Part shown: piece by piece, positions 47,780 to 59,615 of the stretch
Layout of the letters: each line of letters opens with the position of its first letter
Position numbering within the stretch: position 1 is the stretch's first letter
Origin: Marasmius tenuissimus
Lineage: Eukaryota; Basidiomycota; Agaricomycetes; Agaricales; Marasmiaceae
Assembly (NCBI GenBank): GCA_029532415.1
Contig: JAQOTA010000065.1
Coordinates: 682,001-746,000 of the forward strand
Reading direction: 5' to 3'
Length of the DNA stretch: 64,000 bases
Position numbers and translations under genes: made by a program
The notes under the pieces: model-generated
What the model was told of the DNA's origin: nothing
The model's input: only the letters and a program-made list of their open reading frames with translations
Databases searched by the model: none

Positions 47780-48719
47780 ATGATGCAGCAAACCCACCAA
47801 GTCGACACCAATCCACCTGGCGGTGACTCTGCGACCTCACACTCGCACGGTGACAAGGACAGAACTAACGGAGACTTTGAACGCAGGAGGAGTATCCTCG
47901 CGCACTACCAGGCTCCTCTAAATATCGCCGAGGGTGCGTCCATGTTCAATCCCTTCTGAGCGTCTCAGCTATCAAAGCCCTTCAAAACTGAACTTCTATC
48001 TAGCTTCCAGTGGTATGATACACGCGAAATACGACGGCGACTACCATACATTACTCGACTCTGCCCGTCGTAATATTCAACCACCTCGTCAATATCCAAT
48101 ACCCGGAGACGACCACAACAATCAGGTCTCGTTTGCAGAGCTCGTCGTTCACGTCTTCGTCCACTGTGCCTCCGAGTACCCGCGCCAGCTAGAGAACAGA
48201 TTCAGTAATGCCCGGCTCCCCTCCTCAACGTCCTGGCCAAGCATCTTCCCAGCTTATTCCACCCTCAAGTCCTATGAAGATGCCATCACGCAACGTCCCT
48301 CGCGCCTTTCACTCGAAACGCGTTATCTGAAGGAAACCAACAGTCCCGGGATAACCTCTGCATTCGTCCTCCCCTTCCTCTCGATGCTTACAGAAAGGAA
48401 AAGGGACCCGTTAGTCGTTCTAGCGGTGCATATGCAGATTTTGCACTACGTGCGATATATTTGGGCAGAGCCTCTCTTACGGACACCTTGGGATAGCGGT
48501 ACGGTGGCAAAGGAGGAGATGGAGGAGTTCCTTGGTAGCGAGGAGATACGGGAATGGTTCGATAGCCGCCCCAACGGTGGGAGGTTGAGAGAAGAGTGCG
48601 AGAGGATCGTCCGGGAGATGGAGCTCGAGACGAAGGAGAACGCGAGGGTGAGAGCTGAGAGAATTGCAAAGGAGTATGAGAGAGCACAGAGTGAAAGGAT
48701 CTTTGGGAGGAGCGTTTAG
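47780..48719 (+). CDS. Unrecognised family, intact member of a duplicated pair
   Basis: Two exons, about 290 residues. Exon 1 starts MMQQTHQVDTNPPGGDSATS and ends SILAHYQAPLNIAEG; the intron (donor GTGCGT about 47934, acceptor ATCTAG about 48002) splits the next codon. Exon 2 starts ASSGMIHAKYDGDYHTLLDS and continues VSFAELVVHVFVHCASEYPR, NSPGITSAFVLPFLSMLTER, DPLVVLAVHMQILHYVRYIW, KEEMEEFLGSEEIREWFDSR. A charged coiled-coil-like tail (ECERIVREMELETKENARVR) ends FGRSV at 48719. No signal peptide or membrane helix. I know no domain for it; the His/Tyr spacing does not fit an enzyme motif I can name. Its degraded copy lies at 40905-41713. Confidence 0.7.
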
Positions 48720-49440
48720 GATACGGTATTCAGTGAGCCTATGGATGAATGAAGTGGTCTGTCGGCCTTTTTGTTGTATCGTCTTTTCGCCAGTTCCGCG
48801 ACTTGATTCCTTGACCCGACTCCAAATCGAAGTCTGCGCCAGGAATAAAGGGGAGCAACGCCAGGGCCATAAGACAGGCACATACCCGTTCGCTGACCCC
48901 ACCAGTTTTCTTTGAGCTCTAGACCGCATCTTCTCGTGGGTGTGAGGCGTTTCCTAGCCTTTCTATTACCGAACAGGCTGACGAAGAGCAAGCCTCAGCA
49001 CGACGCTCCGTGGTGTACCTCTGTCCAGCGTCCGCCCAGGAATAAGTAACGACTCGTAGGTCGGTAGCCCATCACATCCTCTTCCGTAGTATCTCTTCAT
49101 CCGGCAAATCAAGATATAATCGAGTAGTCGCTGTCGTTGAAAGCCTCGCTCTTGAGCGCTTGAGCCCGAGTGATAATGGCACTTGACGCTCATGGTGAAG
49201 TAAAACCCGAAAATGAGGTTGTGGCTTGAAGCAAGCTTGAAGTTGATTGTTCTTGGCAAAGCCAGGCACAGGTTCACAGTAGGCGCCGGCGGGCAGGTGT
49301 GTTTTGGCATGCAACCACCATCATTCATGTCGCTAGCCGCCCTCTAAACGACCCATTAAACCATTCTCATAACCGCGGGAGACAATCCAATATCACCAGG
49401 TCCTTCAACGACGCGTCGCGGAAGGCCTTGCACCGACAAT
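48720..49440. other. Intergenic region
   Basis: 3' flank of the unknown gene and upstream of the METTL14-type gene. Nothing recognised; open - strand frames at 48966-49328 have no conserved content. Confidence 0.5.
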
Positions 49441-51404
49441 ATGTCGGGTTCAACCCAAATAATCAGCTCTGCAAATGACCTTTTAGCTGCTCACGCGACA
49501 CTACTATCTCAAGTACGGGAGTCTCAAAGGTCCTTTCGTGACCGTCTTCAATCTATTCAGTCTCCTCCCCTCGACCTGATTGAACTACCACTCGTACCCA
49601 CACCTTCACCCCCAATCTCACCCATAACGAGCAGAGATTCTCCACCTGCATCTCCGACAGAACCTAGAGCGCATCGGATTCGACAGGATATACCTCCAGC
49701 GAAGAGAGCTAGAGCCGCTAGATATAGGAACTACGTTCCAGAAGAGGAGACCATACGAAACGACTATTCCCAACGATACGTCGATTCTGGGGAATGGCCG
49801 CAAAATTGGGTATTGGGAGCCGAACCAGAGCATAGGTTCGAAGAGTGCGTTTTGCGTTGCTTCCAAATCCTCATTTTCTACGCCAACTGAGCTTGTCTTG
49901 CTTAGATACCCAAAACAACAACGGCTTTTGAATTTAAAGAAGGCGTCTGTTAAGGAATACTCATTACCGCCTACGTATCTCCCTTTTTCGGAATTGAACA
50001 CGATCTCTCCGTGTAAATTCGATGTAATTCTACTCGACCCACCGTTCTCGTCTTCCTTTACCTGGGACGACCTTCAAAACCTTCCTGTCCCCTCGTTGGC
50101 AGCAGACCCGAGCTTCGTGTTTTTGTGGGTTGGAAGCGGTGCAGGGGAAGGTCTAGAGAGAGGAAGAGACGTGTTGGCAAAGTGGGGTTATAGACGGTGC
50201 GAAGACGTGGTTTGGGTCAAGACGAACAAGAGCAATAATAGAGGGCCTGGGGTACGTACATGCAAAGTTATGCTCTTTCCCTCCTCAGCTCACCCACTAG
50301 ACGTTCACAGACAGATCCGCCCACGACATCTCTTTTGACACGGACGAAACAACACTGTCTTATCGGCATTCGGGGGACTGTTCGTCGGTCCACGGATAGT
50401 TGGTTCGTTCATTGCAACGTCGGTGAGTCTCCCGAGGTCTCATAGTCGAATCGTCTCTGATTTTTTTTTCATATACAGACACCGACGTAATATTCTGGGA
50501 AGGCGACCCAACCGACCCCATGCGCAAGCCTCCCGAAATGTACACCCTAATCGAAAACTTCTGCCTCGGAACACGTCGACTCGAGATCTTCGGCCGGGCG
50601 AACTCATCGTTACGACGTGGTTGGGTGACGATGCTCAACCAAATCGAAGAAGAGGACTTGCTCCGCGAAAAAGGTCCAGACCCGACGATATATGTCGAAG
50701 GGGAAGATGGTACCGGAGGGGAAGTCTCGAGGTGGGATCGCGAGAAGTGGGATGCGGGAATTAAAGAGTTGGCAGGTGGAGGGAAGGCTGTTGTACCCAT
50801 GAGTTCTGATATCGATGCGTTACGACCCAAGTCGCCTTTCCGACCTGGTTCGACGACAGCGGGGGCCGGGGGTGGTGGGGGAGGAAGCTCTGGAGGTGTA
50901 CCGGTTGGGATGGGTACCCAAGCACCTCGGTTCAACAACGGGAATCGGGGAGTTAATCTACCGTCGAACGTTATGATGGGGGTAGGACAGCCTGGGGCAT
51001 TTGGGATGATGAACCAGATGGGTATGGGGAATATGGGGATGAATGGGATGAACGGTATGGATGGTATGGGTGGGATGGTCCCCGGGATGGCTGGTATGGG
51101 CGGGTGGGGTGGTGGGATGAACATGGGCGGGATGAACGGGATGGCTGTTCCCGGAATGAACATGCACATGGGTGGGATGGGGATGGGGAACATGAGTATG
51201 CCCGGGATGATGCAGGGAGGCGGCTTCCAGCAGCAAATGCCCATGTTCCAGCATGGTAGTCCAGCTGCTGCAATGATGCAGATGGGCGTAGGTGGATCTG
51301 GACAGTGGGATCAAGGTGGGCAAAACCAGGCTCAGTACGATTGGGATGGCGAAATGGTAAATATGGGCTCTAACGGACATGGATTGGGACAATGGGGACG
51401 ATAG
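49441..51404 (+). CDS. METTL14/Kar4-type m6A methyltransferase subunit
   Basis: MT-A70 family protein, orthologous to METTL14/Kar4, the partner of METTL3/Ime4 in mRNA N6-adenosine methylation in the nucleus. N-terminus MSGSTQIISSANDLLAAHAT; then NDYSQRYVDSGEWPQNWVLG, a METTL14 signature. The MTase core has KFDVILLDPPF (DPPW in METTL3, EPPL in human METTL14), FTWDDLQNLPV, FVFLWVGSGAGEGLERGR, KWGYRRCEDVVWVKTNK; after an intron, RTKQHCLIGIRGTVRRSTD; then MRKPPEMYTLIENFCLGTRR and LEIFGRANSSLRRGWVT. The last about 180 residues are low complexity, Met/Gly/Asn-rich (about 50960-51300), in the place where animal METTL14 has RGG repeats. Four exons, about 590 residues; stop TAG at 51402-51404. Confidence 0.92.
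50960..51300 (+). repeat. Met/Gly/Asn-rich low-complexity coding repeat
   Basis: Degenerate tandem units of the form ATG-GGN-ATG-(AAC/GGN) encode runs such as MNGMNGMDGMGGM and MGMGNMSMPGMM at the end of the METTL14-type protein. The opposite strand reads as His/Pro-rich frames, which are shadows. Confidence 0.8.
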
Positions 51405-51731
51405 TATGGACGTCAGAAAGTCTGAGCATTATTTGACTATTATTCTCATGTTGTATTTGCGGTCTTCCTTGCACATATCATCGATATCTGAAGTTGCTAT
51501 GTTCTTTAACTATGTACCATACATGTGCCTACGCGTTAACAACACCTTGTGGCTCGCACGTCGAGGTGGCTATATGATACTGAACGTCATCTTGAGGCCC
51601 GCTGTTTACAGTGGTTCGTCGATGAGGCTCAAATATGGCTGGGGTCCAAATCCGGGGAAAGGGCGCTTCGGTCCAGGCTTAGCCTGTTTCGCTGGCGGAC
51701 CACGCAGCACGCTGGGTCCTGTATCACTAGC
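51405..51731. other. Convergent intergenic region
   Basis: 3' flanks of the METTL14-type gene (+) and the kinase-like gene (-). Nothing seen. Confidence 0.6.
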
Positions 51732-53924
51732 CTATGAATCGCTGTAGACCCAAGCATATGGGTCTTCCGCAGCAAGCGACAGAGATTTGCCAGGATGATC
51801 CCCCCTCAACGAAGAGCTCACTACGCAATCCCATACCTCCTGTCCCCCATAATGATGCAACAAGGATTTTGCGGTCATTCCGGCGCTCCTCAAAGGTTTG
51901 TCGAGAAGCCGAAGCATTGATATGTAATCGCTCCCCGCATGGTGTTCGGGTTCAACGCTGGTGGATGCCCATGCGAAGTCGAAGAGGACAGTGTACGGAA
52001 GTTCACTAGGGTTACGAAGAACAGACACTTGCTTCTCGTGCCAAGCGTGTTGAGATACGTCGGCGTGTTGAAGGACACGGACAGCGTGTCATGCGGATTG
52101 GATCTGACGGCGGGCGGTTGGGGGTGTTGAAATAGTGAAGAAGATTGTAATGGCATACATACCAGTGTAAGATGTTCAGTGGCATTCATCGCAGGAACAG
52201 CATTCGCGATACTTTCCCCATTCGAGATGTACTCCATCAGCACTCCATATGGCCAGCGTCCGTCAGGAAGAGCGAACTGGAGTGAAGATGAGAGATGGCA
52301 GGTAAAGGCCCACAACGTACACGAATAGGTAGGATTTCGACTTACCGTGTGCACACCGTAGAACCATGGAGTCACCGCACCTTGTGCGAAGGAGAGCTGA
52401 TCGTAGGCCGCCTGTTCATTGCGCGCAAAGTCCTCCGCTGTGCGCCAATACAGCCATAATGACCCGTCCGGATGAACGTCCAGCTCCTCGGGCTCAGAGG
52501 GAATGTCCAAGAGAGATAGACGGTCATCAATGAGCTTGATGCAAAGGGAAGGAATGCCACGAGCCAATCCTGATAGTTCCGACTCGTCATCGATGGAGAC
52601 GAGTTCGCATCGGTATACCATCGAGTGTTGGGATACGAGCTCTTCGAGAACCCTGACTTGGAATCGCGTAGACTCCGAAAGGAGACGTCGTATATATTCG
52701 TCGAGGGGTGGCTTGCGCCGGATGTCGCGAAGAAACTGCATCGTAGAGGTGGGAATAGAATCGAAATCCACGGGCCAATAAGGCCGAATGGTGGCATTCA
52801 ATCGAGAAAATCCGTTGGTCGTGGCAGACAACACATCTCCTGACCGGACAGTTTTTATTTCTGACACATTCTCGAGAACGCGGGATTTCCAGCGCAGAAA
52901 TTGCAGAGCGCGAGATGGTATGTTCTTTAAAGTGTAGAGGTCAAAGTCGGAGTAGCGTTTGTGCGTCGCTATGACCTGCTCGTCCGTCGGCATCGGCATG
53001 GACGGGTCAGGAAACAGCCAAGGACATCAGGAGGATCAAATATTTTGGTCGTCTGTGGAAATGTAAGATATGAGCCTCTCGGGAGAACGTCGTAGGTGTA
53101 TGAAGCAATGACGACTCGGATAGCAACAAGAAGGGAGTGCAAATCGACGGACACGCGCTCGACCACGACAGCGTTTGCTACAGCAGGGTCCTGCCAGAAC
53201 ACATAAAGTGTAGCGAGGTCGCTACATATGACCTTCGCGGCAGGATCGCGCTTCCAAACGTCGCTCAGGTGTCTCGATAAGAGCTCGGAGCGAGCTAATT
53301 CATTGTTGGTGATGGGGAGAGAGCCAGGAGGCTAGCGTGAGCACGAACGGGGGCGACGAGAACATCAGTGTAGTATACTTGTAACTGCTCTGCGTATTCC
53401 TCTCCCACAAAGTCGTCATGCTCAGTGGGCCAAGAGATTTTGGTACGATGGTGGTAGCGAAGGTTCTTGGAGAACTCGCGCACGACCAAAGAGAGAGTGC
53501 CTTCAGAGTCAACCGTTGATCGGAAGGAATAGACAGGGTGCTGTCGTTCATACCCCTCGCATGAACTGGAGTCGGACCGTAATGGTGCAAGGGGTGGTGG
53601 AGGTGGGGAACGAAGGAGCAACTGGTGAGGTATGCCCAGAACGTAGCCTGCTTTGCTCTGTGCGCCAGCTCCAGCCCTCATCGTGCGAACGAGAAATCGA
53701 GAAAGAGAGCGCAAAGGATTCGATAAACACAACATCAAATTGAGTGATTGAGCACTGAGTAGTACTGTGAGCGAGCAAAGCTTCGCTTGAGAACGCGACG
53801 CGTCCACTTTTGGAGCAGCGTCGTGATGAATGTGGGTGCCAGTGTCACTGTGTCGGACTTTGAAAAAGTTGGCCCCACAGGCGTCGAATACAAACAATAG
53901 CTCTCCGCCTCTGTACATATGCAA
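51732..53924 (-). pseudogene. Kinase-like gene of mushroom type, degenerate and probably broken
   Basis: Exons join in frame as YYTDVLVAPV then RSELLSRHLSDVWKRDPAAK, SDLATLYVFWQDPAVANAVV, TTKIFDPPD then VIATHKRYSDFDLYTLKNIP, RFQVRVLEELVSQHSMVYRC, CIKLIDDRLSLLDIP (weak N-lobe, Lys in CIKL), TPWFYGVHT then FALPDGRWPYGVLMEYI (hinge). The C-lobe frame has HAVRVLQHADVSQHAWHEKQ and VLFDFAWAS (DFG-like DFA), ending DPYAWVYSDS with TAG at 51732-51734. Where kinases have H-x-D...N there is HAW...Q, so catalytic Asp and Asn are missing. Directly before HAVRVL, after the intron ending CGTCAG, an in-frame TGA (from a CGA-like Arg codon) stops the reading if the splice is as I place it. The 5' end is uncertain; coding-like sequence (REGTIYVPIRRLCDGHPLED) continues to about 54035. 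Confidence 0.6.
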
Positions 53925-54306
53925 GCCGTACCATCGACCCGTTCGTCTCAGATGATCTTCCAGAGGATGTCCGTCGCATAATCGTCTGATAGGTACGTAT
54001 ATCGTTCCTTCACGCCACTAGCCCTACTTCCAAGTATTCGTATCATCGCCGACCTGAATGAAGTACATCCGCGATAGAACAATCACAAGTGATGTAAGAG
54101 GATGTGGTGTGATTGTTGTGGGTGAATATGTTTAGCAGGAAACCGAGTAGAATTCTGCAGCGGTGGTAGATTGAGCGCAAAGGGCCCTGGGTGGGAGGAT
54201 TGGCTTGGCGCTCAATGTGATGGTTGCCGAACAGTGCCGAATGCGGGGTAGATGCAAGTTGAAGTAGCGCTGGGACCCAGACAGTCGCTCGACGACCACC
54301 ACCATC
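53925..54306. promoter_or_regulatory. Divergent region between the kinase-like gene and AMS1
   Basis: The left part (to about 54035) may be a 5' exon of the kinase-like gene. The rest is the AMS1 promoter. A CAC/CCA-rich stretch (54290-54305) runs into the first codons of AMS1. Confidence 0.4.
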
Positions 54307-57300
54307 ATGCAAACCCCCATGGGCTCCCACCATCATCATCACCATCATAACAACAGCAGCTCATATCCCGAGCTCAACTACAGCCCAGGCCAGAAATGGA
54401 TCAAAAGCCTCACTCGAGACAGGCTCAACAACTTCACTGGCGGTCACTTTTCCGACGTCAACCTATCGTCCGTCTTGTTCACCCACAGGGTTGACAAAGC
54501 TGATCATGTCAATCTTCAAGTGTGCGTTATCAACTTCATACTCACTCAGGAGTTTGCACTGACGAAGGGCTCAGATGGAGCGCACCAGGCTTGACTAAAC
54601 CGACCTTCGAGGAGGCCATGAAGCAAAAGTTCAAGCCAGCAAAGAAAGGGGATTCATTTGGGCCATCATGTACGTGCATCCAATTGCTACAGATGTTTGC
54701 GATCCTCACCTTTCTTCTCAGGGGTGAATATGTCTTCCAGAGGAGAATCTGAACGTAGCTGAACGCTTCCTAGACCAACCATTGGTGGAAAGTCACCGTC
54801 AACATTCCTGGGTACTGGCAGCAATACGAACGAGTGCAATGTACGCCGAATTCTACATGCTTCACCCTCAAACTTAACGTTTCCCCTCCAGTCGAATTCG
54901 ACCCAGGTTGCGAAGCCATGATCTACACGACAGACGGCGTACCGCTTCAAGGAATCACAGGTGGTTTCGGTGGAGATCGTAGGGTAGAGTACATTATCCC
55001 TGTGGAAGCCCGTCAGAAAGGAACCCATGACTTTGTCATCGAATCCACTTGCAATGGAATGTTCGGTGTGCCATGGAACGGCGACACCATCGCCCCTCCC
55101 GATGTACGTCAATAGTCTGCTTTCTCACACCATACATCTGACATTCTGAATGATATGTGTAGATGAATAGGTTCTTCTCCCTCGCATCGGCGGATCTGGT
55201 CGTGCCGAACATGGAAGCCTGGCATTTGTTATGGGACTTTACGACTCTTCGTGAAATCATCGATACAGTTCCTGGTAACACTTCGTGAGTCTCTCTGTTG
55301 AGCCTTTCTCCCTTTCCTTCGGGTAACCAGCTCTTTCATAGCCTCCAAAACCAAGCGCTCGTAGCCGCAAATGAAATCATGAACGCGTTCCAAACTGGCG
55401 ATGCTTCCGCAATCCGCAAGTGTCGTCAAATCGCCGAAGGCGTTTTCGGCGAGGGGTGGCAGGAGCAAGGGGAGAAGATCTACAAGGATTACAAGTCCGC
55501 ACAGATTTGGGGGATCGGACAGTGAGTTACCAATACCAACTCTCTCTACCGTACGCGTACTTACTATTCCTCCCACCTTTCCCTTCCTCTGCGTCCCAAA
55601 GTTGCCACATCGACACCGCCTGGCTCTGGCCTTACCACGTCACCCAACAAAAAGTCGCCCGATCCTGGTCCACCCAAGTCGATCTCATGGACCGCTACCC
55701 CGAACACCGTTTCGCCTGTTCCTCCGCCCAACAATACAAATGGCTCGAACAACTCTACCCACCTCTCTTCGAACGCGTCAAAGCCAAGATCCTAGACGGC
55801 AAGTTCCACCCCGTCGGTGGATCTTGGGTCGAGAACGATTCGAACATGCCCAGTGGGGAAGCTCTCGTCCGGCAATTCGTGTTTGGACAGAGGTATTTCG
55901 AGTCGCGGTTTGGGAAGCGTTGTGAGACGGCTTGGTTGCCTGATTCGTTTGGGTTGACGGGGGCGTATCCGCAGATTATTAGGGGTGCGGGGATGAAGTA
56001 TTTCTTTACGCAGAAGTTGAGTTGGTGAGTTTTTGATGGGTTGGGGATTGTGTCACTGTGCTGATTGGGTTCGATGGTAGGAATAATATGTATGTCTGAG
56101 CGCTGACGGTCTTCTCTCTGGGGTTACTAACATATATTGTAGCAACGTGTTCCCTCATTCGACATTCAACTGGGTAGGTATCGATGGCACGCAGGTTTTG
56201 TGCCATATGACGCCTGGTACGTGCTTTGCTGTTCTTTCGGCGGCGTTCTCCTATTGATCTGGTACGCTTGCACTTGTAGTCGACACATACACCGCTCAAG
56301 CAACTGTCGGCGATGTCAACAAGGGTGTCACCAACCACAAGGTACCTCCGAATTTTCCACTCGAAACTGGGACTCATTCCGCCTGATTAGAACATTGAAT
56401 CGTCGGATACCTCCCTTCTCGTGTTTGGGAATGGAGATGGTGGGGGAGGACCTCTGGCGAAGATGTTGGAGAATGTGAGTAACCATTGCTTTTCTGCATC
56501 CTAATTCGCCCTCAATCCCCTCGCTCTTAGCTCCGACGTATCAGAGCGACCAACAACCAGCACCGAGAGCTCCCTCCAGTCAATATGGGCCACTCTGTTG
56601 ATGAGTTTTTCGATCATTTGCTGAAAGAGTCAGATGAGGGGAAGAGGTTGCCTAACTGGTGAGTTTTTTTGTGTCGTTCAGAAGGATTTTGGGATTTTAA
56701 TCGATTCGAAGGCACGGAGAACTGTATCTCGAGTTCCATCGTGGGACGTATACTTCTCATGGTACGTGCGGTGTCGGGCTCGGTTGGGTCCGTTCTTTCT
56801 CATCTTCTCCTTTTTCTTTTTGGTAGGTTCCATCAAGAAAGGTAATCGTCACTCGGAGGTTTTACTCCTCGTTCTTGAGGTTAGTTTGTCGTCTTCTCTG
56901 TGGTACCACTGAACTGACGTTGATGGGTTTACTTTTTCAGAATGCGGCTACTGTTGCGTCTTTGATGCACAACTCGAACTACGTGTACCCAAAGAAGCAG
57001 ATCGACGAGCTTTGGGAGAAGGTTCTTTTGAATCAATGTGTGTATTTCGTGTTTTCGGGGTTGTTCTTTTCGAGATGCTGACTTGGGTTTTCTTTCGGTT
57101 CAAAGTCCATGATGGTACGTTTTCGTTGTTTTCAGATTCGTTTGAATGATAGCTAATACTGCTACCCAGTCCTTCCTGGATCCGCCATGTACGTCGCTAC
57201 CGTTTTTACTCCAATTCCTTTCGCTCAACTACCTCCCCTATGTATAGTGGCATGGTCTACGAGGATGCAGAGAGGCTATACGCCGAAGTCGCAAAGGACG

Positions 57301-59202
57301 GCAAACATCTCCTCGAAGAAGCTCTCAACGTCATCTACCCTGACTCTGTCTCCTTCACCCCAGAGACCGCCAAGCTCCCTCCCGACACCCAACTCACCGA
57401 TATAGTCGCTTTCAACCCTACCCCCTTCCCTCGTCGCGAAGTCGTCAAAATCCCGATGAGCGGCGTTTCCTCCAACTCCAGTTTGCGAAGCGCCATCGCT
57501 CAAGTCGATTCCGACGGGTCCGGGTACGTGATCATGGACACCACCGGTAAACTAGACGCTTCAGTGCACAACAACATCGGTAGCCTCCACGCTTCCGTCT
57601 TCACCAACGGCTCTGATCATTTCGTTCTCCGGAACTCGAGTGTTCAGATGACGCTCTCTGGAGGTCGAATCACCAGCTTGATTGACGTTCAGTTGGGTCG
57701 GGAGCTCATTCCGGAGGGGTCTACTGGGGGGTTGGTGATATTTGAGGATCATCCAAATTATTGGGATGCTTGGGATGTTGAGATCCATCATTTGGAGACG
57801 GTGAAGGAGTTGAGGTTTGAGGAGATTACGGTTGTTGCGCATGGGCCGTTGAGGGCTGCTGTGAAGGCGCAGTTGAAGTATGGGAAGAGTACGATTACTG
57901 TGATGGTGAGTGGACCTTCCCTTTCCTACCTTACGTCCCTTTTTTTTTTGTGATCGGAAACTAACTTGGATGTCGTTGGCTTAGATCTCGCTGGATGCTG
58001 TTACTGGTGAGTGTTATAGATCTACCGAGTTTTTGTCTTGTGAGCACTGAGCTTACCCTCGCGGCGGGATATAGCTACGGTCAACCCCACTTCTCGCTCT
58101 TTATTCAGGTTCGACGCTGTTGTGGATTGGCATCAACGACATGAATTCTTGAAGTGTAAGCGAGTTTTCTTGCCGTTCGATGTCCTCGGTTGACGTCTCG
58201 TTACCAGTCGAGGTCCCGTTGAACATTCACAGCGACAATGCAACATACGAAACGCAGTTTGGATGGGTTCAGCGTCCGACACATAAGAATACGACTTGGG
58301 ATATGGCTAAGGTATGTATTGAGGACCCTCTGTCACGTGGTATGTTGATTCTGAAATCCACCCCGTAGTTCGAAGTCTGTGGGCACAAGGTTGGTCTCCG
58401 TGTCTTTTGGGTCGCTGCCACTCGTTGACTGTTTGTGTGTGTGCGTCTAGTACGCGGACCTGAGTGAGTACGGGTACGGTGTGGCGATACTCTCCGAATC
58501 CAAGTACGGGTTCTCATGCCGTGGCAATGTCCTTCGTATCTCTCTGTTGAGAGCCGCCACAGCCCCCGATGCTGAGCAAGACCAAGGTGCGAATCTTCCC
58601 CCCCCCGCCGATTGTACCTTCCTGAATTTGCAATCGTGTAGGAAAGCACGTGTTTTCTTGGGCTGTAATGCCTCATCTAGGTCATTTCCTCCAATCTGAC
58701 GTCCCTGTGGCTGGGGTACAGTTCAACATTAGAAATCAATGCAAGTGTTACCCGCCCTTCCGCGAGTTTGTGCTTACATTTTGCAATTCTTACTCCTACA
58801 GATCGGTACCTCTCTGGGCATCGTGACTTGTCCTCGATGTCAAGATTGGGCCGCTTACAGGTCGACGGCGCACCGAACGTCTTTGTAGAGACAATCAAAC
58901 GTGGGGAGTACGACACCTACGAGGGCTCGGAGGACTCTAGTTCCAAGCCGACTGTCTCGGTGGTACTTCGATTGTACGAGGCGTACGGAGGTCACGCGCA
59001 AGCGCTTTTGAAACTTGGTTACGCGGAAGATATTGATAAGGTTTATTTGGCCAATTTGATGGAAGACGAGGAGAGTAAACTTGGTTTGGTGGAGACGGAC
59101 GAGAAGGGTATTCTGGGGGTGAAACTTGGTTTCCATGGGTTTGAGGTGAAGACGGTGAAGATCGTGTTGAAGAGTTCGAGGTTTTTGAAGGGTGGAGAGT
59201 GA
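54307..59202 (+). CDS. AMS1: Alpha-mannosidase, GH38 (AMS1, vacuolar type)
   Basis: Trims alpha-linked mannose from free oligosaccharides; in yeast it reaches the vacuole by the Cvt pathway. The start [20 protein letters not shown] has seven histidines. Then [56 protein letters not shown]. The catalytic half has [19 protein letters not shown] (metal-binding His and Asp), [38 protein letters not shown] (nucleophile Asp in PDSFG), and [17 protein letters not shown]. Central and beta domains follow ([37 protein letters not shown]-like region [49 protein letters not shown]). The end is [18 protein letters not shown] with TGA at 59200-59202. More than 20 short introns; about 1,080 residues, the usual size. 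Confidence 0.94.
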
Positions 59203-59615
59203 GTGCTTTTTGTTGAGGTGTATCAGCGGGTTTTCTCAACGTTATGCAGTGGTAAACGGAGCAGCTGGGTTGATGTTGATAGTGCCCAGCTTACCAGCGG
59301 CACTTTGTAAATTGTATGGGTATGGACTATGGATCATTATGATTGTATTCGATAAAAAAATTTGATTCTGGAATCTCCACGAACTATGCGTCTTGCATGT
59401 TCTCTTCGTGTACTCAGCCACTTGGGATTTCCTGAAGCCCGCCCTTCGCGCCTCTCAATCGTTCGACGTTGCCACAGCTTGGAAGCTGCATCAATCGCCT
59501 TCGTCTATTTTCGGTGATGTCAGGTGAAGCGCCCGCAATGTAGTTCGGTCTTGTCCGTCTAAAATATCCTCCCAACATAAGCCCTAACAAGCCTGCGCCA
59601 GTCATAAAACCCGCA
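59203..59615. other. AMS1 3' flank
   Basis: Intergenic. An A-run at 59354-59360. No gene seen; a small - strand frame at 59414-59605 has no support. Confidence 0.5.

Noticed and set aside
50360..51392. Long - strand frames rich in Pro, Ile and His
   Set aside because: They are antisense shadows of the Met/Gly repeats and of the METTL14-type exon.
51890..52999. 369-codon continuous - strand frame read as one exon
   Set aside because: It reads through introns with good splice sites (GTAAGT...TCCAG and GTATGT...CGTCAG) and ends in a frame without the C-lobe motifs.
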